In this document: piece after piece, positions 17,383-26,016 of the stretch
How the letters are laid out: each line of letters begins with the position of its first letter
Numbering within the stretch: position 1 is the stretch's first letter
Assembly: GCA_002336895.1 (NCBI GenBank)
Contig: DDFC01000019.1
Span: 1 to 33,628, forward strand
Origin: Verrucomicrobiaceae bacterium UBA1938
Lineage (GTDB): Bacteria; Verrucomicrobiota; Verrucomicrobiia; Verrucomicrobiales; Verrucomicrobiaceae
Reading direction: 5' to 3'
DNA: 33,628 nucleotides
The notes under the pieces: model-generated
The model's database searches: none
Told to the model about the DNA's origin: nothing
Seen by the model: the letters and a program-made list of their open reading frames with translations, nothing else
Made by a program: the position numbers and the translations under genes

Positions 17383-18219
17383 ATGGGGTTGTTCTCTCTT
17401 CCGGTGGTGAAAATAGGATCGGTGTCCATGGACGGCACGGAGCCCGTGTTCATACTTGGTCCCTGCGTCATCGAGAGCGAGGACTTCATCTGGGACGTCG
17501 CTGAAAAGCTCGGCGCCATGGCGCAGCAGTACGGCTGGCGCTGGGTCTTCAAAGCCAGCTACGACAAGGCCAACCGCAGCGCCATTTCCTCCTACCGTGG
17601 CCTCGGCTGTGAGGCCGGGTGCAAACTCCTGGCCCAGATCGGTGCCAAGCTCGGTGTCCCCGTCACCACCGACGTCCACACCGTCGAGGAGGCAAAGCAG
17701 GCTGCCGAGCACATCGACCTCCTCCAGATCCCCGCCTTCCTCTGCCGTCAGACCGACCTCATCGTCGCCGCCGGCGAGACCGGCCGCACCGTGAACGTCA
17801 AAAAAGGCCAGTTCATGGCCCCATGGGATGTCAAAAACATCGCCGACAAGCTGGTCGCCTCCGGCTGCCAGAACTTCATGTTCACCGAGCGCGGCACCAC
17901 CTTCGGTTACAACAACCTCGTGGCTGACATGCGCTCCCTCTACTGGATGCGGGAGCTCGGCTACCGCGCCGTCATGGACGCCACTCACAGCGTCCAGCGT
18001 CCCGGTGGTCTCGGCACCGCTACGGGCGGCGATGGCAAGCTCGCCCCCGTCCTCGCCCGTGCCGCCGTGGCCACCGGCTGCGACGGCGTCTTCATGGAGA
18101 CCCATCCTGATCCCGCCAAAGCCTTCTCAGACGGCCCCAATCAAATCCCCCTTTCGCAGATCGCGGAAGTCGTCGAAACCTTGCGCAAGATTCATGGCCT
18201 CGTTCGCGACATCTCTTGA
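17383..18219 (+). CDS. kdsA: 3-deoxy-8-phosphooctulonate (Kdo-8-P) synthase, metal-dependent class
   Basis: A 278-residue cytoplasmic TIM-barrel enzyme that condenses phosphoenolpyruvate with arabinose 5-phosphate to make Kdo-8-phosphate for the LPS inner core. Motifs include GPCVIES (26-32), FKASYDKANR (56-65), GQFMAPWDVKN (142-152), MDATHSVQRPGG (198-209) and METHPDPAKAFSDGPNQ (238-254). Cys28, His202, Glu239 and Asp250 sit at a constant offset of 17 from the four metal ligands of the Aquifex enzyme (C11, H185, E222, D233, from memory), so this should be the metal-requiring class. The E. coli type has Asn in place of the Cys. ATG 17383 lacks a Shine-Dalgarno site; GTG 17404 or 17407 are alternatives just before the conserved VKIG. 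The 3' end overlaps the lptC-like gene by 26 bases. Confidence 0.96.
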   Translation: MGLFSLPVVKIGSVSMDGTEPVFILGPCVIESEDFIWDVAEKLGAMAQQYGWRWVFKASYDKANRSAISSYRGLGCEAGCKLLAQIGAKLGVPVTTDVHTVEEAKQAAEHIDLLQIPAFLCRQTDLIVAAGETGRTVNVKKGQFMAPWDVKNIADKLVASGCQNFMFTERGTTFGYNNLVADMRSLYWMRELGYRAVMDATHSVQRPGGLGTATGGDGKLAPVLARAAVATGCDGVFMETHPDPAKAFSDGPNQIPLSQIAEVVETLRKIHGLVRDIS

Positions 18220-18751
18220 GCGGTTCCACCGCCGCAGGATCGCGCTTTCCATCACCTTGGGCGTGGTGGCGGGTCTCGTCATGTTCGCCGCAGGCCAGCA
18301 GACCCCCTCAGACACGGACCCCGGCATGGCGGCTTTCCTCCACATGGTCCCCCTCGGCACCGTCAATAAAGGCGCGGTCATTCCCTCCTTTGACTCCACC
18401 GGCCGCCGTACCTCCCTCATCACTGCAGACGTGCTCCGTCGTGTGGACGACGAGCGTATCTATGCTGAAAAGCTCGTGGTCCAGATGTTCAACGCAGACC
18501 CCAAAAACGACGTCCGCATCGACCTCAAGACCGCCTTCTACCAGATGGCCGGCCAGGGCGGCGTCCTCCGCAGCACCGAGCGCAGCCGCGTTACCCGGGC
18601 AGATTTCCAGATCGAGGGTGACAGCCTCATCTTCGACACCGCAAAAAATCAGGGACGCATGACAGGAAACATCCACATGGTCATCTTTGACAGCGGCACC
18701 GACAGCAGCGAGGTACCACCCCCCGCCGAATCTCGCCCTTCCTCCAAGTAA
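18194..18751 (+). CDS. lptC: LptC-like LPS export protein
   Basis: A 185-residue protein starting at an ATG inside the 3' end of kdsA (26-base overlap, different frame). After a short basic N-terminus (ERFHRRR), residues 16-34 form one hydrophobic helix (IALSITLGVVAGLVMFAAG), giving an inner-membrane anchor with a periplasmic domain. The rest alternates beta strands in the LptC/OstA manner: LITADVLRRVDDERIYAEKLVVQMF, then VLRSTERSRVTRADFQIEGDSLIFD and GRMTGNIHMVIFD. LptC carries LPS from the LptBFG transporter to LptA. Its place between kdsA and the lptA-like and lptB genes agrees with this role. Sequence similarity to LptC is weak, as is usual for the family, so the call rests on fold pattern plus context. 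Confidence 0.75.
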   Translation: MASFATSLERFHRRRIALSITLGVVAGLVMFAAGQQTPSDTDPGMAAFLHMVPLGTVNKGAVIPSFDSTGRRTSLITADVLRRVDDERIYAEKLVVQMFNADPKNDVRIDLKTAFYQMAGQGGVLRSTERSRVTRADFQIEGDSLIFDTAKNQGRMTGNIHMVIFDSGTDSSEVPPPAESRPSSK

Positions 18752-18752
18752 T

Positions 18753-19778
18753 ATGAAGACGCCAACCATCCTGTTCATTGCCCTCCTGGTGGGCAGCGCT
18801 GGTGCGCTGGCCCAAGGCCCTGGCGGGATCAAGCCTCTGTTCGATTTCCGCAAAAAGAAGGTCGATGACGACACCACCGCCAAAGCCCTCGATGCGGCCA
18901 AGGAAGCTGCCAAGCAGGTGCCTGACTCCGTGAAGGACAAGGCCAAGGAGCTCCTCCTCTCGCCAGACGGCGTCGAGATGCGCCAGAAGGCCCTCCAGGC
19001 CGCGCAGGGCATGATTCAGGGTGGCAGCAGTACCGCTGCCGCCACCACCCCTGCGGCAGCACCCGCCGCAGGTACCCCGGAGGCCTCCACCCCGCCCGCT
19101 GCAGCCGCAGCACCAGCAGCTGCCTCTCCGAGCACCCCTGTCGAGGAGGCTCCGCCCCCGCCGCCTTCCGGCCCCCGCCCCAAGCCCCTCCAGCCGCTGA
19201 ACCTCGACGAGGTGCCCAAGGCCACCAAAGGCCAGATCGACATCACCGCGCAGAAGAGCGCCTTCTTTGACGCCAACAACAACTACGGCATCTACACCGG
19301 AGACGTGAAGGCCCGCCACCCTCAGATGTACATCGAGTGCGAGGAGCTGGAGATCTACATGACCAAGCAGCAGGGCGGAGTCCTCGGCGCACCCAAGCCC
19401 AAAAAGCCCGCGCCTGCCGTCAGAGACGCAGACATCATCGCACCTTCCAAAAAGAAGTCGGACAACACGGCCCCGCCCATCGACAAGGCGGACGCACGCG
19501 GCCCCATGGTCACGGTGGAAAAAATCGCTGAAGACGGCGAGCTCCAGATCGGCCACTGCAAGCACCTCATCTACGACGGCAAAACCGGCAACACCACCCT
19601 GCTCGAATGGCCGCAGGTCCAGGCCGGCAATCAACTGCACAAAGCCACCGAGGCTGGCTGCATCATGGTCATTGACAAGGCTGGCAAGCTCACCACCACC
19701 GGCGGTCATGAGACCATCGTCCTCCAGGGGGACGAGGTTACTCCCCGTAGAAGCGTTCAGTCCCTCCCTCCGCAGTGA
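18753..19778 (+). CDS. lptA: LptA/OstA-like periplasmic LPS transport protein with Ala/Pro-rich insert
   Basis: A 341-residue protein. Residues 1-20 are a signal peptide with a likely cut after ALA (18-20). A charged helical stretch (about 35-88) and a low-complexity Ala/Pro-rich linker (about 92-145) precede an OstA-like beta domain: SAFFDANNNYGIYTGDVKARHPQMYIECEELEIYM (two segments), later GNTTLLEWPQVQAG and KLTTTGGHETIVLQGD. LptA bridges the periplasm between LptC and LptD. The family is normally about 180 residues, so the N-terminal half is an addition; it may span a wider periplasm or bind peptidoglycan (inference). It starts 1 base after the lptC-like stop, and its own stop overlaps a possible GTG start of lptB. 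Confidence 0.75.
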   Translation: MKTPTILFIALLVGSAGALAQGPGGIKPLFDFRKKKVDDDTTAKALDAAKEAAKQVPDSVKDKAKELLLSPDGVEMRQKALQAAQGMIQGGSSTAAATTPAAAPAAGTPEASTPPAAAAAPAAASPSTPVEEAPPPPPSGPRPKPLQPLNLDEVPKATKGQIDITAQKSAFFDANNNYGIYTGDVKARHPQMYIECEELEIYMTKQQGGVLGAPKPKKPAPAVRDADIIAPSKKKSDNTAPPIDKADARGPMVTVEKIAEDGELQIGHCKHLIYDGKTGNTTLLEWPQVQAGNQLHKATEAGCIMVIDKAGKLTTTGGHETIVLQGDEVTPRRSVQSLPPQ

Positions 19779-19780
19779 CC

Positions 19781-20629
19781 ATGGCTCCCCGAAAGAAAAA
19801 GCCGAAGAGTAACAACGACGGCGGGAATGCACTGCCACTCCCTCCGGACGAAGATCATCCTCATGACGAGCTGCCCGCCGGGGCAGGGGGCGTCAATCCT
19901 GACGAAAACACCCTCCTCCACACCGAAGGGCTCAAAAAAGTCTATGATGGCCGCGCCGTGGTCAATGGCGTCGATATCGAGGTCAAAAAAGGCGAGATCG
20001 TCGGCCTCCTCGGCCCCAATGGCGCCGGCAAGACCACCACCTTCTACATGATCGTCGGCCTCGTGCAGCCCAATGGCGGCAAAGTCATGTTCGATGGAAA
20101 GGCCGTCACCAACGAGCCCATGTACATGCGCTCCCGCTTCGGCATGGGTTACCTTCCCCAGGAGGAGTCCATCTTCCGTCGCCTCACCGTCCGCGAAAAC
20201 ATCATGGGCGTCATGGAGACCCAGCCCTACTCCAAGGCCGAGCGCCAGGAGCAGACCCAGTCTCTCATGGAAAAATTCGGCATCGACCACGTTGCCGACA
20301 ATCTCGCCATCACCCTCAGCGGTGGCGAAAAGCGCCGCCTCACCATCGCCCGCTCCCTCGTCACCTCGCCCAAGCTCCTCATGCTCGACGAGCCCTTCAG
20401 CGGTGTGGACCCCATCGCTGTCAGCGAGATCCAGGAGATCATCCGCATGCTCCGCAGCGCCGGCCTCGCCATCCTCATCACCGACCACAACGTGCGCGAA
20501 ACCCTCAACATCGTGGACCGCGCCTACCTCATCTTCGAGGGCAGGGTGCGCCGCCACGGCACCAAAGACTTCCTCGTCAATGATGACGAGGCCCGCCGCC
20601 TCTACCTCGGCGAGGGCTTCACCATGTAG
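19781..20629 (+). CDS. lptB: LPS export ABC transporter ATP-binding protein LptB
   Basis: A 282-residue ATPase that powers LPS extraction by LptFG. Motifs are Walker A GPNGAGKTT (78-86), Q-loop GYLPQEESIF, signature LSGGEKRR, Walker B LLMLDEPFSGVDP and H-loop ITDHNVRETL. The LSGGE(K/R)RR signature and the DHNVRETL segment are typical of LptB rather than other ABC ATPases. About 48 N-terminal residues, rich in Lys, Asp and Pro, are extra compared with the E. coli protein. ATG 19781 is chosen; GTG 19775, overlapping the lptA-like stop, is equally possible. lptF and lptG are not in this window. Confidence 0.95.
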   Translation: MAPRKKKPKSNNDGGNALPLPPDEDHPHDELPAGAGGVNPDENTLLHTEGLKKVYDGRAVVNGVDIEVKKGEIVGLLGPNGAGKTTTFYMIVGLVQPNGGKVMFDGKAVTNEPMYMRSRFGMGYLPQEESIFRRLTVRENIMGVMETQPYSKAERQEQTQSLMEKFGIDHVADNLAITLSGGEKRRLTIARSLVTSPKLLMLDEPFSGVDPIAVSEIQEIIRMLRSAGLAILITDHNVRETLNIVDRAYLIFEGRVRRHGTKDFLVNDDEARRLYLGEGFTM

Positions 20630-20648
20630 CTTTTCAACCAACCCCAAC

Positions 20649-20655
20649 AAAGGAG
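20649..20655 (+). promoter_or_regulatory. Strong Shine-Dalgarno site for hpf
   Basis: AAAGGAG ends 6 bases before the hpf ATG at 20662. This is the clearest ribosome binding site in the window, where most genes lack one, and it suggests hpf is translated much more strongly than the lpt genes ahead of it. Confidence 0.75.
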
Positions 20656-20661
20656 TACACC

Positions 20662-21270
20662 ATGCAAAAACACAACGTCAACCTCCCCATCATCGTGACC
20701 GCCCGTCATATGGAAGTCACCGATGCGATCCGCGATTACGCCCACAAGAAGATCGAAGGCCTCCACTTGGACTACCCCCGCATCATTGAGGCCAAGGTCG
20801 TCCTCGACGTGCAGACTCATCACCGTCACTTCGCGGAAATCATCCTCTTCTGCGCCGACCACATCGTCATCGAAGTGAAGTCCGTCACCGAGGACATCTA
20901 CGCTTCCATCGACGAGAGCATCAGCAAGATCGCCCGTCGCATGCGCAAGTACAAGACCCGCCTGCTCAAGAGCCACCGCCCCCGCAAGGAGACCTCCATC
21001 CGCCACATCGAGGAGCAGGTCTTCCATCAGGAAGTTCTTCACACCGAAGACGAGCACATCGAGCCCGCCTACGTGCACAAGGAAAAGTACAAAATCCGTC
21101 CGCTCTATGCAGATGAAGCCATCATGGATCTCGAGATCAGTGATCGTCCCTTCGTCATCTTCCACAATCAGAAGACCCACAAGCTCGCCCTTCTCTTCCG
21201 TCGCAAAGACGGCGACTACGGCCTCATCGAGCCCGAGCTCGAAGCCGCCGCCAACGGCGCCGCCAAGTAA
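20662..21270 (+). CDS. hpf: Long-form ribosome hibernation promoting factor
   Basis: A 202-residue protein of the long HPF (HPF/YvyD) class, which dimerises 70S ribosomes into inactive 100S particles in stationary phase. The N-terminal ribosome-binding domain (about 5-110) begins LPIIVTARHMEVTDAIRDYAHKK and includes the long basic helix ISKIARRMRKYKTRLLKSH. The C-terminal dimerisation domain (about 140-192) reads KYKIRPLYADEAIMDLEI, then FVIFHNQKTHKLALLFRRKDGDYGLIEP. In proteobacteria hpf follows lptB and rpoN; here it follows lptB directly. A strong intrinsic terminator lies 37 bases after the stop. Confidence 0.95.
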   Translation: MQKHNVNLPIIVTARHMEVTDAIRDYAHKKIEGLHLDYPRIIEAKVVLDVQTHHRHFAEIILFCADHIVIEVKSVTEDIYASIDESISKIARRMRKYKTRLLKSHRPRKETSIRHIEEQVFHQEVLHTEDEHIEPAYVHKEKYKIRPLYADEAIMDLEISDRPFVIFHNQKTHKLALLFRRKDGDYGLIEPELEAAANGAAK

Positions 21271-21307
21271 TTCGCGGAGTCACACTCTCAGCATTCTCAT
21301 TCACGGA

Positions 21308-21337
21308 GCGGCCTGGTTTCAGGCCGCTTCTTTTTTT
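21308..21337 (+). terminator. Intrinsic terminator after hpf
   Basis: An 8-bp perfect stem, GCGGCCTG (21308-21315) with CAGGCCGC (21320-21327), a 4-base loop and a T-rich tract TTCTTTTTTT (21328-21337). It ends the kdsA-lpt-hpf transcript. Confidence 0.9.
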
Positions 21338-21591
21338 GGTGCTGCCTTGCGCTCAGACCGCGATCATTATCACATACCACAAGCTATTGAAAACAGGTCC
21401 GTCCTCTCCTTGCCTCAAGCGCCCCCCTCATCGCATCAACCCCAAAGGGGTTGCGTAATTGAGCCTAGGGTCAGCCGAGCCTTGGCGAGGTAGACCCTGG
21501 GTTCTGCCAGCCAATCCGAGCAGCAAACCCATCGTCTTCTTTGCACGCCTCGCCCTCCAGCAGCGTCCTCCCGTCACTCCGCCGCAGACGC
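21338..21591. repeat. Intergenic region with palindromic repeat copy
   Basis: No gene is seen between the hpf terminator and the acyltransferase stop. At 21439-21455 CAACCCC and GGGGTTG form a 7-bp stem around AAA. A second weaker dyad follows, with AGGGTC near 21469 facing GACCCT near 21494, its loop containing AGCCGAGCC. The composite (21436-21505) looks like one unit of a dispersed intergenic repeat, and its first stem resembles the palindrome at 3076-3107. The rest is C-rich, with no recognisable RNA gene. Confidence 0.5.
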
Positions 21592-23439
21592 TCACACCGC
21601 TTCATTCTTCACCTTCGCCAGGTAGTTCCGGCAGTTCTCCTCGCCCATGTACTTGCTCAGCAGCTTCTCGTCGATGTCCGTGAAGTCCACCATGATCAGC
21701 CCGTCCACCACGGAGGAGAAGTCCTTGTCCACGTTGAAGCTCAGCAGCGTCGCATTCAGCTTCAGGTAGTGCTTCAGCAGGATCGGGATGCCCTTGCCGT
21801 CCGTCTCCAGGCTGGAGATCAGCGCCGAGCAGTCGTCCACGTTCTGCAGATCCGCGCTGATGAATTCGCGCATCATCCGCCGGCTGCGCATGTAGCGGAA
21901 AGGATTGCGCGCCTTCACAAAGCTGGAGAGGTGCGGGTGCATCCGGTTGTCCTGCAGAAACTCCACGATCATCTTCCGTGAAAGGCTGCTGTAGTCCTTG
22001 CTGATGCTCACCGGTCCAAACAGCTTCCGGTAGTGCGGGTTGCGCGCCACCCAGTGGGCTATCCCCTTCCACAGCAGCGGCAGGGATGCCAGATTGCGTT
22101 GATACGCCTTGATGATGAAGCTGCGCCCCATCTCCACCGCGTGCTCCAGATTCGCCAGGAAAGGCTTCTCAAACCGGAACAGCGTGCTCGTGTACAGGCC
22201 CTTGGATCCATACTCGCGCAGGATCACATCCGCACGGCCCAGACGGTACGCGCCAGCCACCTGCTCCTTCTCCTCATCCCAGAGGATCAGGTGCTCGTAG
22301 TAGCGGTCATACTTGTCCAGGTCGATGTCATTGCCCGTGCCCTCGCCCACTTCGCGGAAGGTCACTTCACGCAGCCGCCCGATCTCCGGCAGCAGCACCG
22401 GGATCTCATGCGAGTGTGCTTGGTACACGGAAAGATTGCCCTGGCCCACCAGGCGTCCGCCACGCGCGCGGATCCGGTCGATCTCCTCCACCATGTGCGC
22501 CTGCTGTGTCTCAGACGGCGGCGCGATCGTCACGTTCTTGCCCTCCACCGTCAGCTTGGCTGCAGGCTCCTTGCCGCGTTGGTGCAGCACAAAGGTGTGG
22601 ATGCGCAGGTAGCGCGTCAGAGATTCATCATCCTCAAATTTCTTCAGGCGTGAATACGGGATCGGCTGCCCCACGCGCATTGGCACCGGGGTGCTCGCAC
22701 GGTTGCAGAATTCGCGCAGCAGCAGCGAGGTGCGCAGGCGCGGGTGGATCATCCCCGCCGCATGAAACAGCGCGCTGTTGGAGCCCGGGAAATACACCGG
22801 CAGCACTGTCGCCTGTGTGCGGCGCACCAGGGAGCCCACGTGGTTGCTCCACGCCGGTTCATCCAGTCCGCGGCCCGGCTTGTAGGAGGCCACTTCCCCT
22901 GCGGGGAAAATGATCAGCGTGCCGCCCGCGCGCAGCAGTCGCAGCGCTTCCTTCATCGGGGCCAGGTTGCGCTTCGCCGCACCTTCACCGCCAAAGGGGT
23001 CCACCGGGATCACATGATCCTTCAGCTCCTTCATTGCCAGCAGCAGGGAGTTCGTCATCACCTTCAGGTCAGGCCGGAACTGCCCGGCCCAGCGCGCCAG
23101 CATCACCGGGTCGATCACCCCAAACGGATGATTCGCCACAATGATCAGCGGCCCCTGCTTCGGAAACTCAAACTCAGACGGCAGATCCACCTCCTCCTGC
23201 AGCTGCAGCGAGTGCGCCACGGAATCAAACCACGCAAACACGTTCGGGTACTGCGGGTGCATTTTGTACAGCCGCGCAGACTCCTGATAGCACGCCTCAA
23301 AGCCACGTAGGCCCAGCGCCGATTCTACGGCGGGGCCGATCAGGCGGTAAATGCGTCGCTGGAGCGGAGTCTTGAGGTGCTCGCTAAGATTGAAAACCAT
23401 GGGAGCGGTCTGTGTTTTGGGGGGTAGGTATGTCACCAT
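21592..23439 (-). CDS. OlsF-like bifunctional acyltransferase (PlsC-like plus GNAT N-acyltransferase)
   Basis: A 615-residue protein with two acyltransferase modules. The N-terminal half (about 70-290) is a lysophospholipid acyltransferase-like domain: LIIVANHPFGVIDPV with H104 and D110, then the TLIIFPAGEVAS block. The C-terminal half (about 340-540) is a GNAT-type N-acyltransferase like OlsB: FREVGEGTGNDIDLDKYDRYYE, then HLILWDEE and VAGAYRLGRADVIL. This order matches OlsF, which alone makes ornithine lipids by N-acylation and then O-acylation. The amine substrate (ornithine, glycine or another) cannot be read from sequence. ATG 23439 has a GAGG nearby; ATG 23400 is a shorter alternative without one. 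It lies 72 bases after pyrF on the same strand. Confidence 0.82.
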   Translation of the reverse strand: MVTYLPPKTQTAPMVFNLSEHLKTPLQRRIYRLIGPAVESALGLRGFEACYQESARLYKMHPQYPNVFAWFDSVAHSLQLQEEVDLPSEFEFPKQGPLIIVANHPFGVIDPVMLARWAGQFRPDLKVMTNSLLLAMKELKDHVIPVDPFGGEGAAKRNLAPMKEALRLLRAGGTLIIFPAGEVASYKPGRGLDEPAWSNHVGSLVRRTQATVLPVYFPGSNSALFHAAGMIHPRLRTSLLLREFCNRASTPVPMRVGQPIPYSRLKKFEDDESLTRYLRIHTFVLHQRGKEPAAKLTVEGKNVTIAPPSETQQAHMVEEIDRIRARGGRLVGQGNLSVYQAHSHEIPVLLPEIGRLREVTFREVGEGTGNDIDLDKYDRYYEHLILWDEEKEQVAGAYRLGRADVILREYGSKGLYTSTLFRFEKPFLANLEHAVEMGRSFIIKAYQRNLASLPLLWKGIAHWVARNPHYRKLFGPVSISKDYSSLSRKMIVEFLQDNRMHPHLSSFVKARNPFRYMRSRRMMREFISADLQNVDDCSALISSLETDGKGIPILLKHYLKLNATLLSFNVDKDFSSVVDGLIMVDFTDIDEKLLSKYMGEENCRNYLAKVKNEAV

Positions 23440-23511
23440 CCATCCTCACGATTACGTTTCAATCAAGCGGCATCAGCGTATCGATTTTGTCATTATCAAA
23501 ATTGAAAAAGC

Positions 23512-24264
23512 TCAGTTCAGCACTTCCTGAATCTGTCGCATCCAGAATTCCGCCCGGGCGCTGAAGGATAGATCATCCTTCTGATAAAGAATGCCACGGG
23601 ACACATTGACCAGCAGCGGAGCCTTCCGGCCGCTGCCTTTCAGCGCCCCCAGGTCGCCTCCCTGCGCTCCCAGGCCCGGGATCAGCAGGGGCACGTCCGG
23701 GATGTGGTCCAGCACGTCTGGTGCCGCATTCGTCAGCCCTACCACCAGCCCCGCCTGTGGGTGCCCGGCCGTCATTCCGGCCACGATTTCATACACCTGA
23801 CGGCTTCCAGTTTGTTGAAGTTCAATGTCTTGAGCGCCAGGATTCGAGGTCACTCCCAGCAGGTACAGCCCCTTGTCCTTGTATTTCAGAAAGGGCTCCA
23901 GCGTATCCCGGCCCATGTAGGCGTTCAGCGTCACCGCATCCACATTCATCACGTCAAAGCACGCCTTCGCGTAGTAGCCCTGCGTCTCGCCGATGTCCCC
24001 GCGCTTCACATCCAGCACCACCGGGATGTCCTTCGGGATCTCCTGCAGGATCTCCTCCAGCATCTTCATCCCACGCCAGCCCAGCGCCTCAAAGTACGCC
24101 GAGTTCGGCTTGAACGCCGCCGCATACGGTGCCGTCTGCGCGATCACGTCCAGGATCCACCGCTTCGTGCTCTCCTCCGCATTCTCCGCCCTCACATCCA
24201 GCCCCACACACAGGTTGGATCCAGTTTTGGCAATGCGTTGGTTCAGTTTGTCGAGAAAGGTCAT
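23512..24264 (-). CDS. pyrF: Orotidine 5'-phosphate decarboxylase, type 2
   Basis: A 250-residue enzyme that decarboxylates OMP to UMP, the last step of de novo pyrimidine synthesis. Motifs are LCVGLDVR (18-25), FKPNSAYFE (51-59), the catalytic DVKRGDIGET (85-94), the NAYMGRDTLEPFL segment and GVTSNPGAQDIE; these are typical of the second OMP decarboxylase subfamily (about 270 residues, N-terminal CVGLD). I chose ATG 24264, preceded by GGAAAGG; in-frame starts at 24276 and 24300 lack support. It is divergent from purE, with 89 bases between starts, so a pyrimidine and a purine gene share one control region. Confidence 0.95.
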   Translation of the reverse strand: MTFLDKLNQRIAKTGSNLCVGLDVRAENAEESTKRWILDVIAQTAPYAAAFKPNSAYFEALGWRGMKMLEEILQEIPKDIPVVLDVKRGDIGETQGYYAKACFDVMNVDAVTLNAYMGRDTLEPFLKYKDKGLYLLGVTSNPGAQDIELQQTGSRQVYEIVAGMTAGHPQAGLVVGLTNAAPDVLDHIPDVPLLIPGLGAQGGDLGALKGSGRKAPLLVNVSRGILYQKDDLSFSARAEFWMRQIQEVLN

Positions 24265-24353
24265 GCGCCTTTCCATCGCACGGCTTTTCGTCCGCGCCAA
24301 ATCGAAGATTTGACGCTGCCATCCTGCCCGCCATTCTGCCTCATCTTTACCCG

Positions 24354-24871
<518 letters not shown>

Positions 24872-24875
<4 letters not shown>

Positions 24876-26014
24876 AGTTTCCCCCTCCCTCGACCATCGG
24901 CGTCCTCGGCGGCGGCCAGCTCGGCCGCATGCTCGCTCTTGAAGCCCGCCGCGCCGGCCACCGTGTCGCCATCTTCACCGATGAGCCCCACGGCTGCCCC
25001 GCAGGCCAGTACTCCGACATCGAGATCAACGCTCCCTACTCCGACACCGACGTCCTGAATAACTTCCTGCAGCAGGTCGATGTCGTCACCGCCGAGTTCG
25101 AAAACATCCCCGCCTCCTGCCTCGCCGCCGTTGAGGCCGTGAAGCCTCTCCGCCCCGGTGCCAAGGCCCTCATCACCACCCAGCACCGCGAGCGCGAAAA
25201 AAACTTCCTTCGCGATCAGGGCATCGCCTGCGCCCCCTTCCGCGTCATCGACGACCTCGCCGGACTTGAGGCCGCCGTCGCCGAGCTCGGCCGCCCCTGC
25301 GTCATCAAGACCGCCGCCTTCGGCTACGACGGCAAAGGCCAGTGCAAAGTCACCGCCGAAACCGACCTCGCCCAGGCCTGGAGCGGCTTCACCGGCCAGC
25401 GCGCCGTCGTCGAGCAGTGGGTTTCCTTCGTCTGCGAAGTCTCCGTCGTCGGCGCCCGCGCCATTGATGGCACCATGGCCACCCACGGCTGCGTGGAAAA
25501 CCAGCACACCCACCACATCCTCGACGTCACCATCTCCCCCGCCCGCGTCGATCCCAAAATCACCGAGCAGGCCATCGCCCTCTGGAAAGCCGTCGCCGAA
25601 GGCCTCGACTACGTCGGCACCATGGCTGTCGAAATGTTCGTCACCACCGACGGCCGCGTCATCGTCAACGAGATCGCCCCCCGGCCCCACAACAGCGGCC
25701 ACTACACCATCGACGCCTGCCGCACCAATCAGTTCCAGCAGCAGCAACGCGCCGTCTGCGGCCTCCCGCTTGGAGACGCCTCCCAGCATACCCCGGCGGT
25801 GATGGTCAATCTCCTCGGCGACGTCTGGCCCGCCCCGCTGACTCACCCCGACTGGTCCCCCGTCCTCAATCACCCCCTGGCGAAACTCCACCTCTACGGC
25901 AAACGCGAAGCCCGCCCCCGCCGCAAAATGGGCCACTTCACCGTATTAGGAGATACCATCGAGAAAGCCCTCAAGGATGCCTTGGCGATCCGCAAAGCAC
26001 TTGGCATAGGCTAG
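24872..26014 (+). CDS. purK: N5-carboxyaminoimidazole ribonucleotide synthase
   Basis: A 380-residue ATP-grasp enzyme that carboxylates AIR with bicarbonate and ATP to make N5-CAIR, the substrate of PurE. Motifs are IGVLGGGQLGRMLALEARR (9-27), DVVTAEFENIP (about 70-80), VIKTAAFGYDGKGQ (ATP loop), VEQWVSFVCEVSV and VNEIAPRPHNSGHYTID near the active site. The 4-base overlap with purE indicates translational coupling. The gene ends just before the large inverted repeat at 26017. Confidence 0.97.
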
Positions 26015-26016
26015 AA

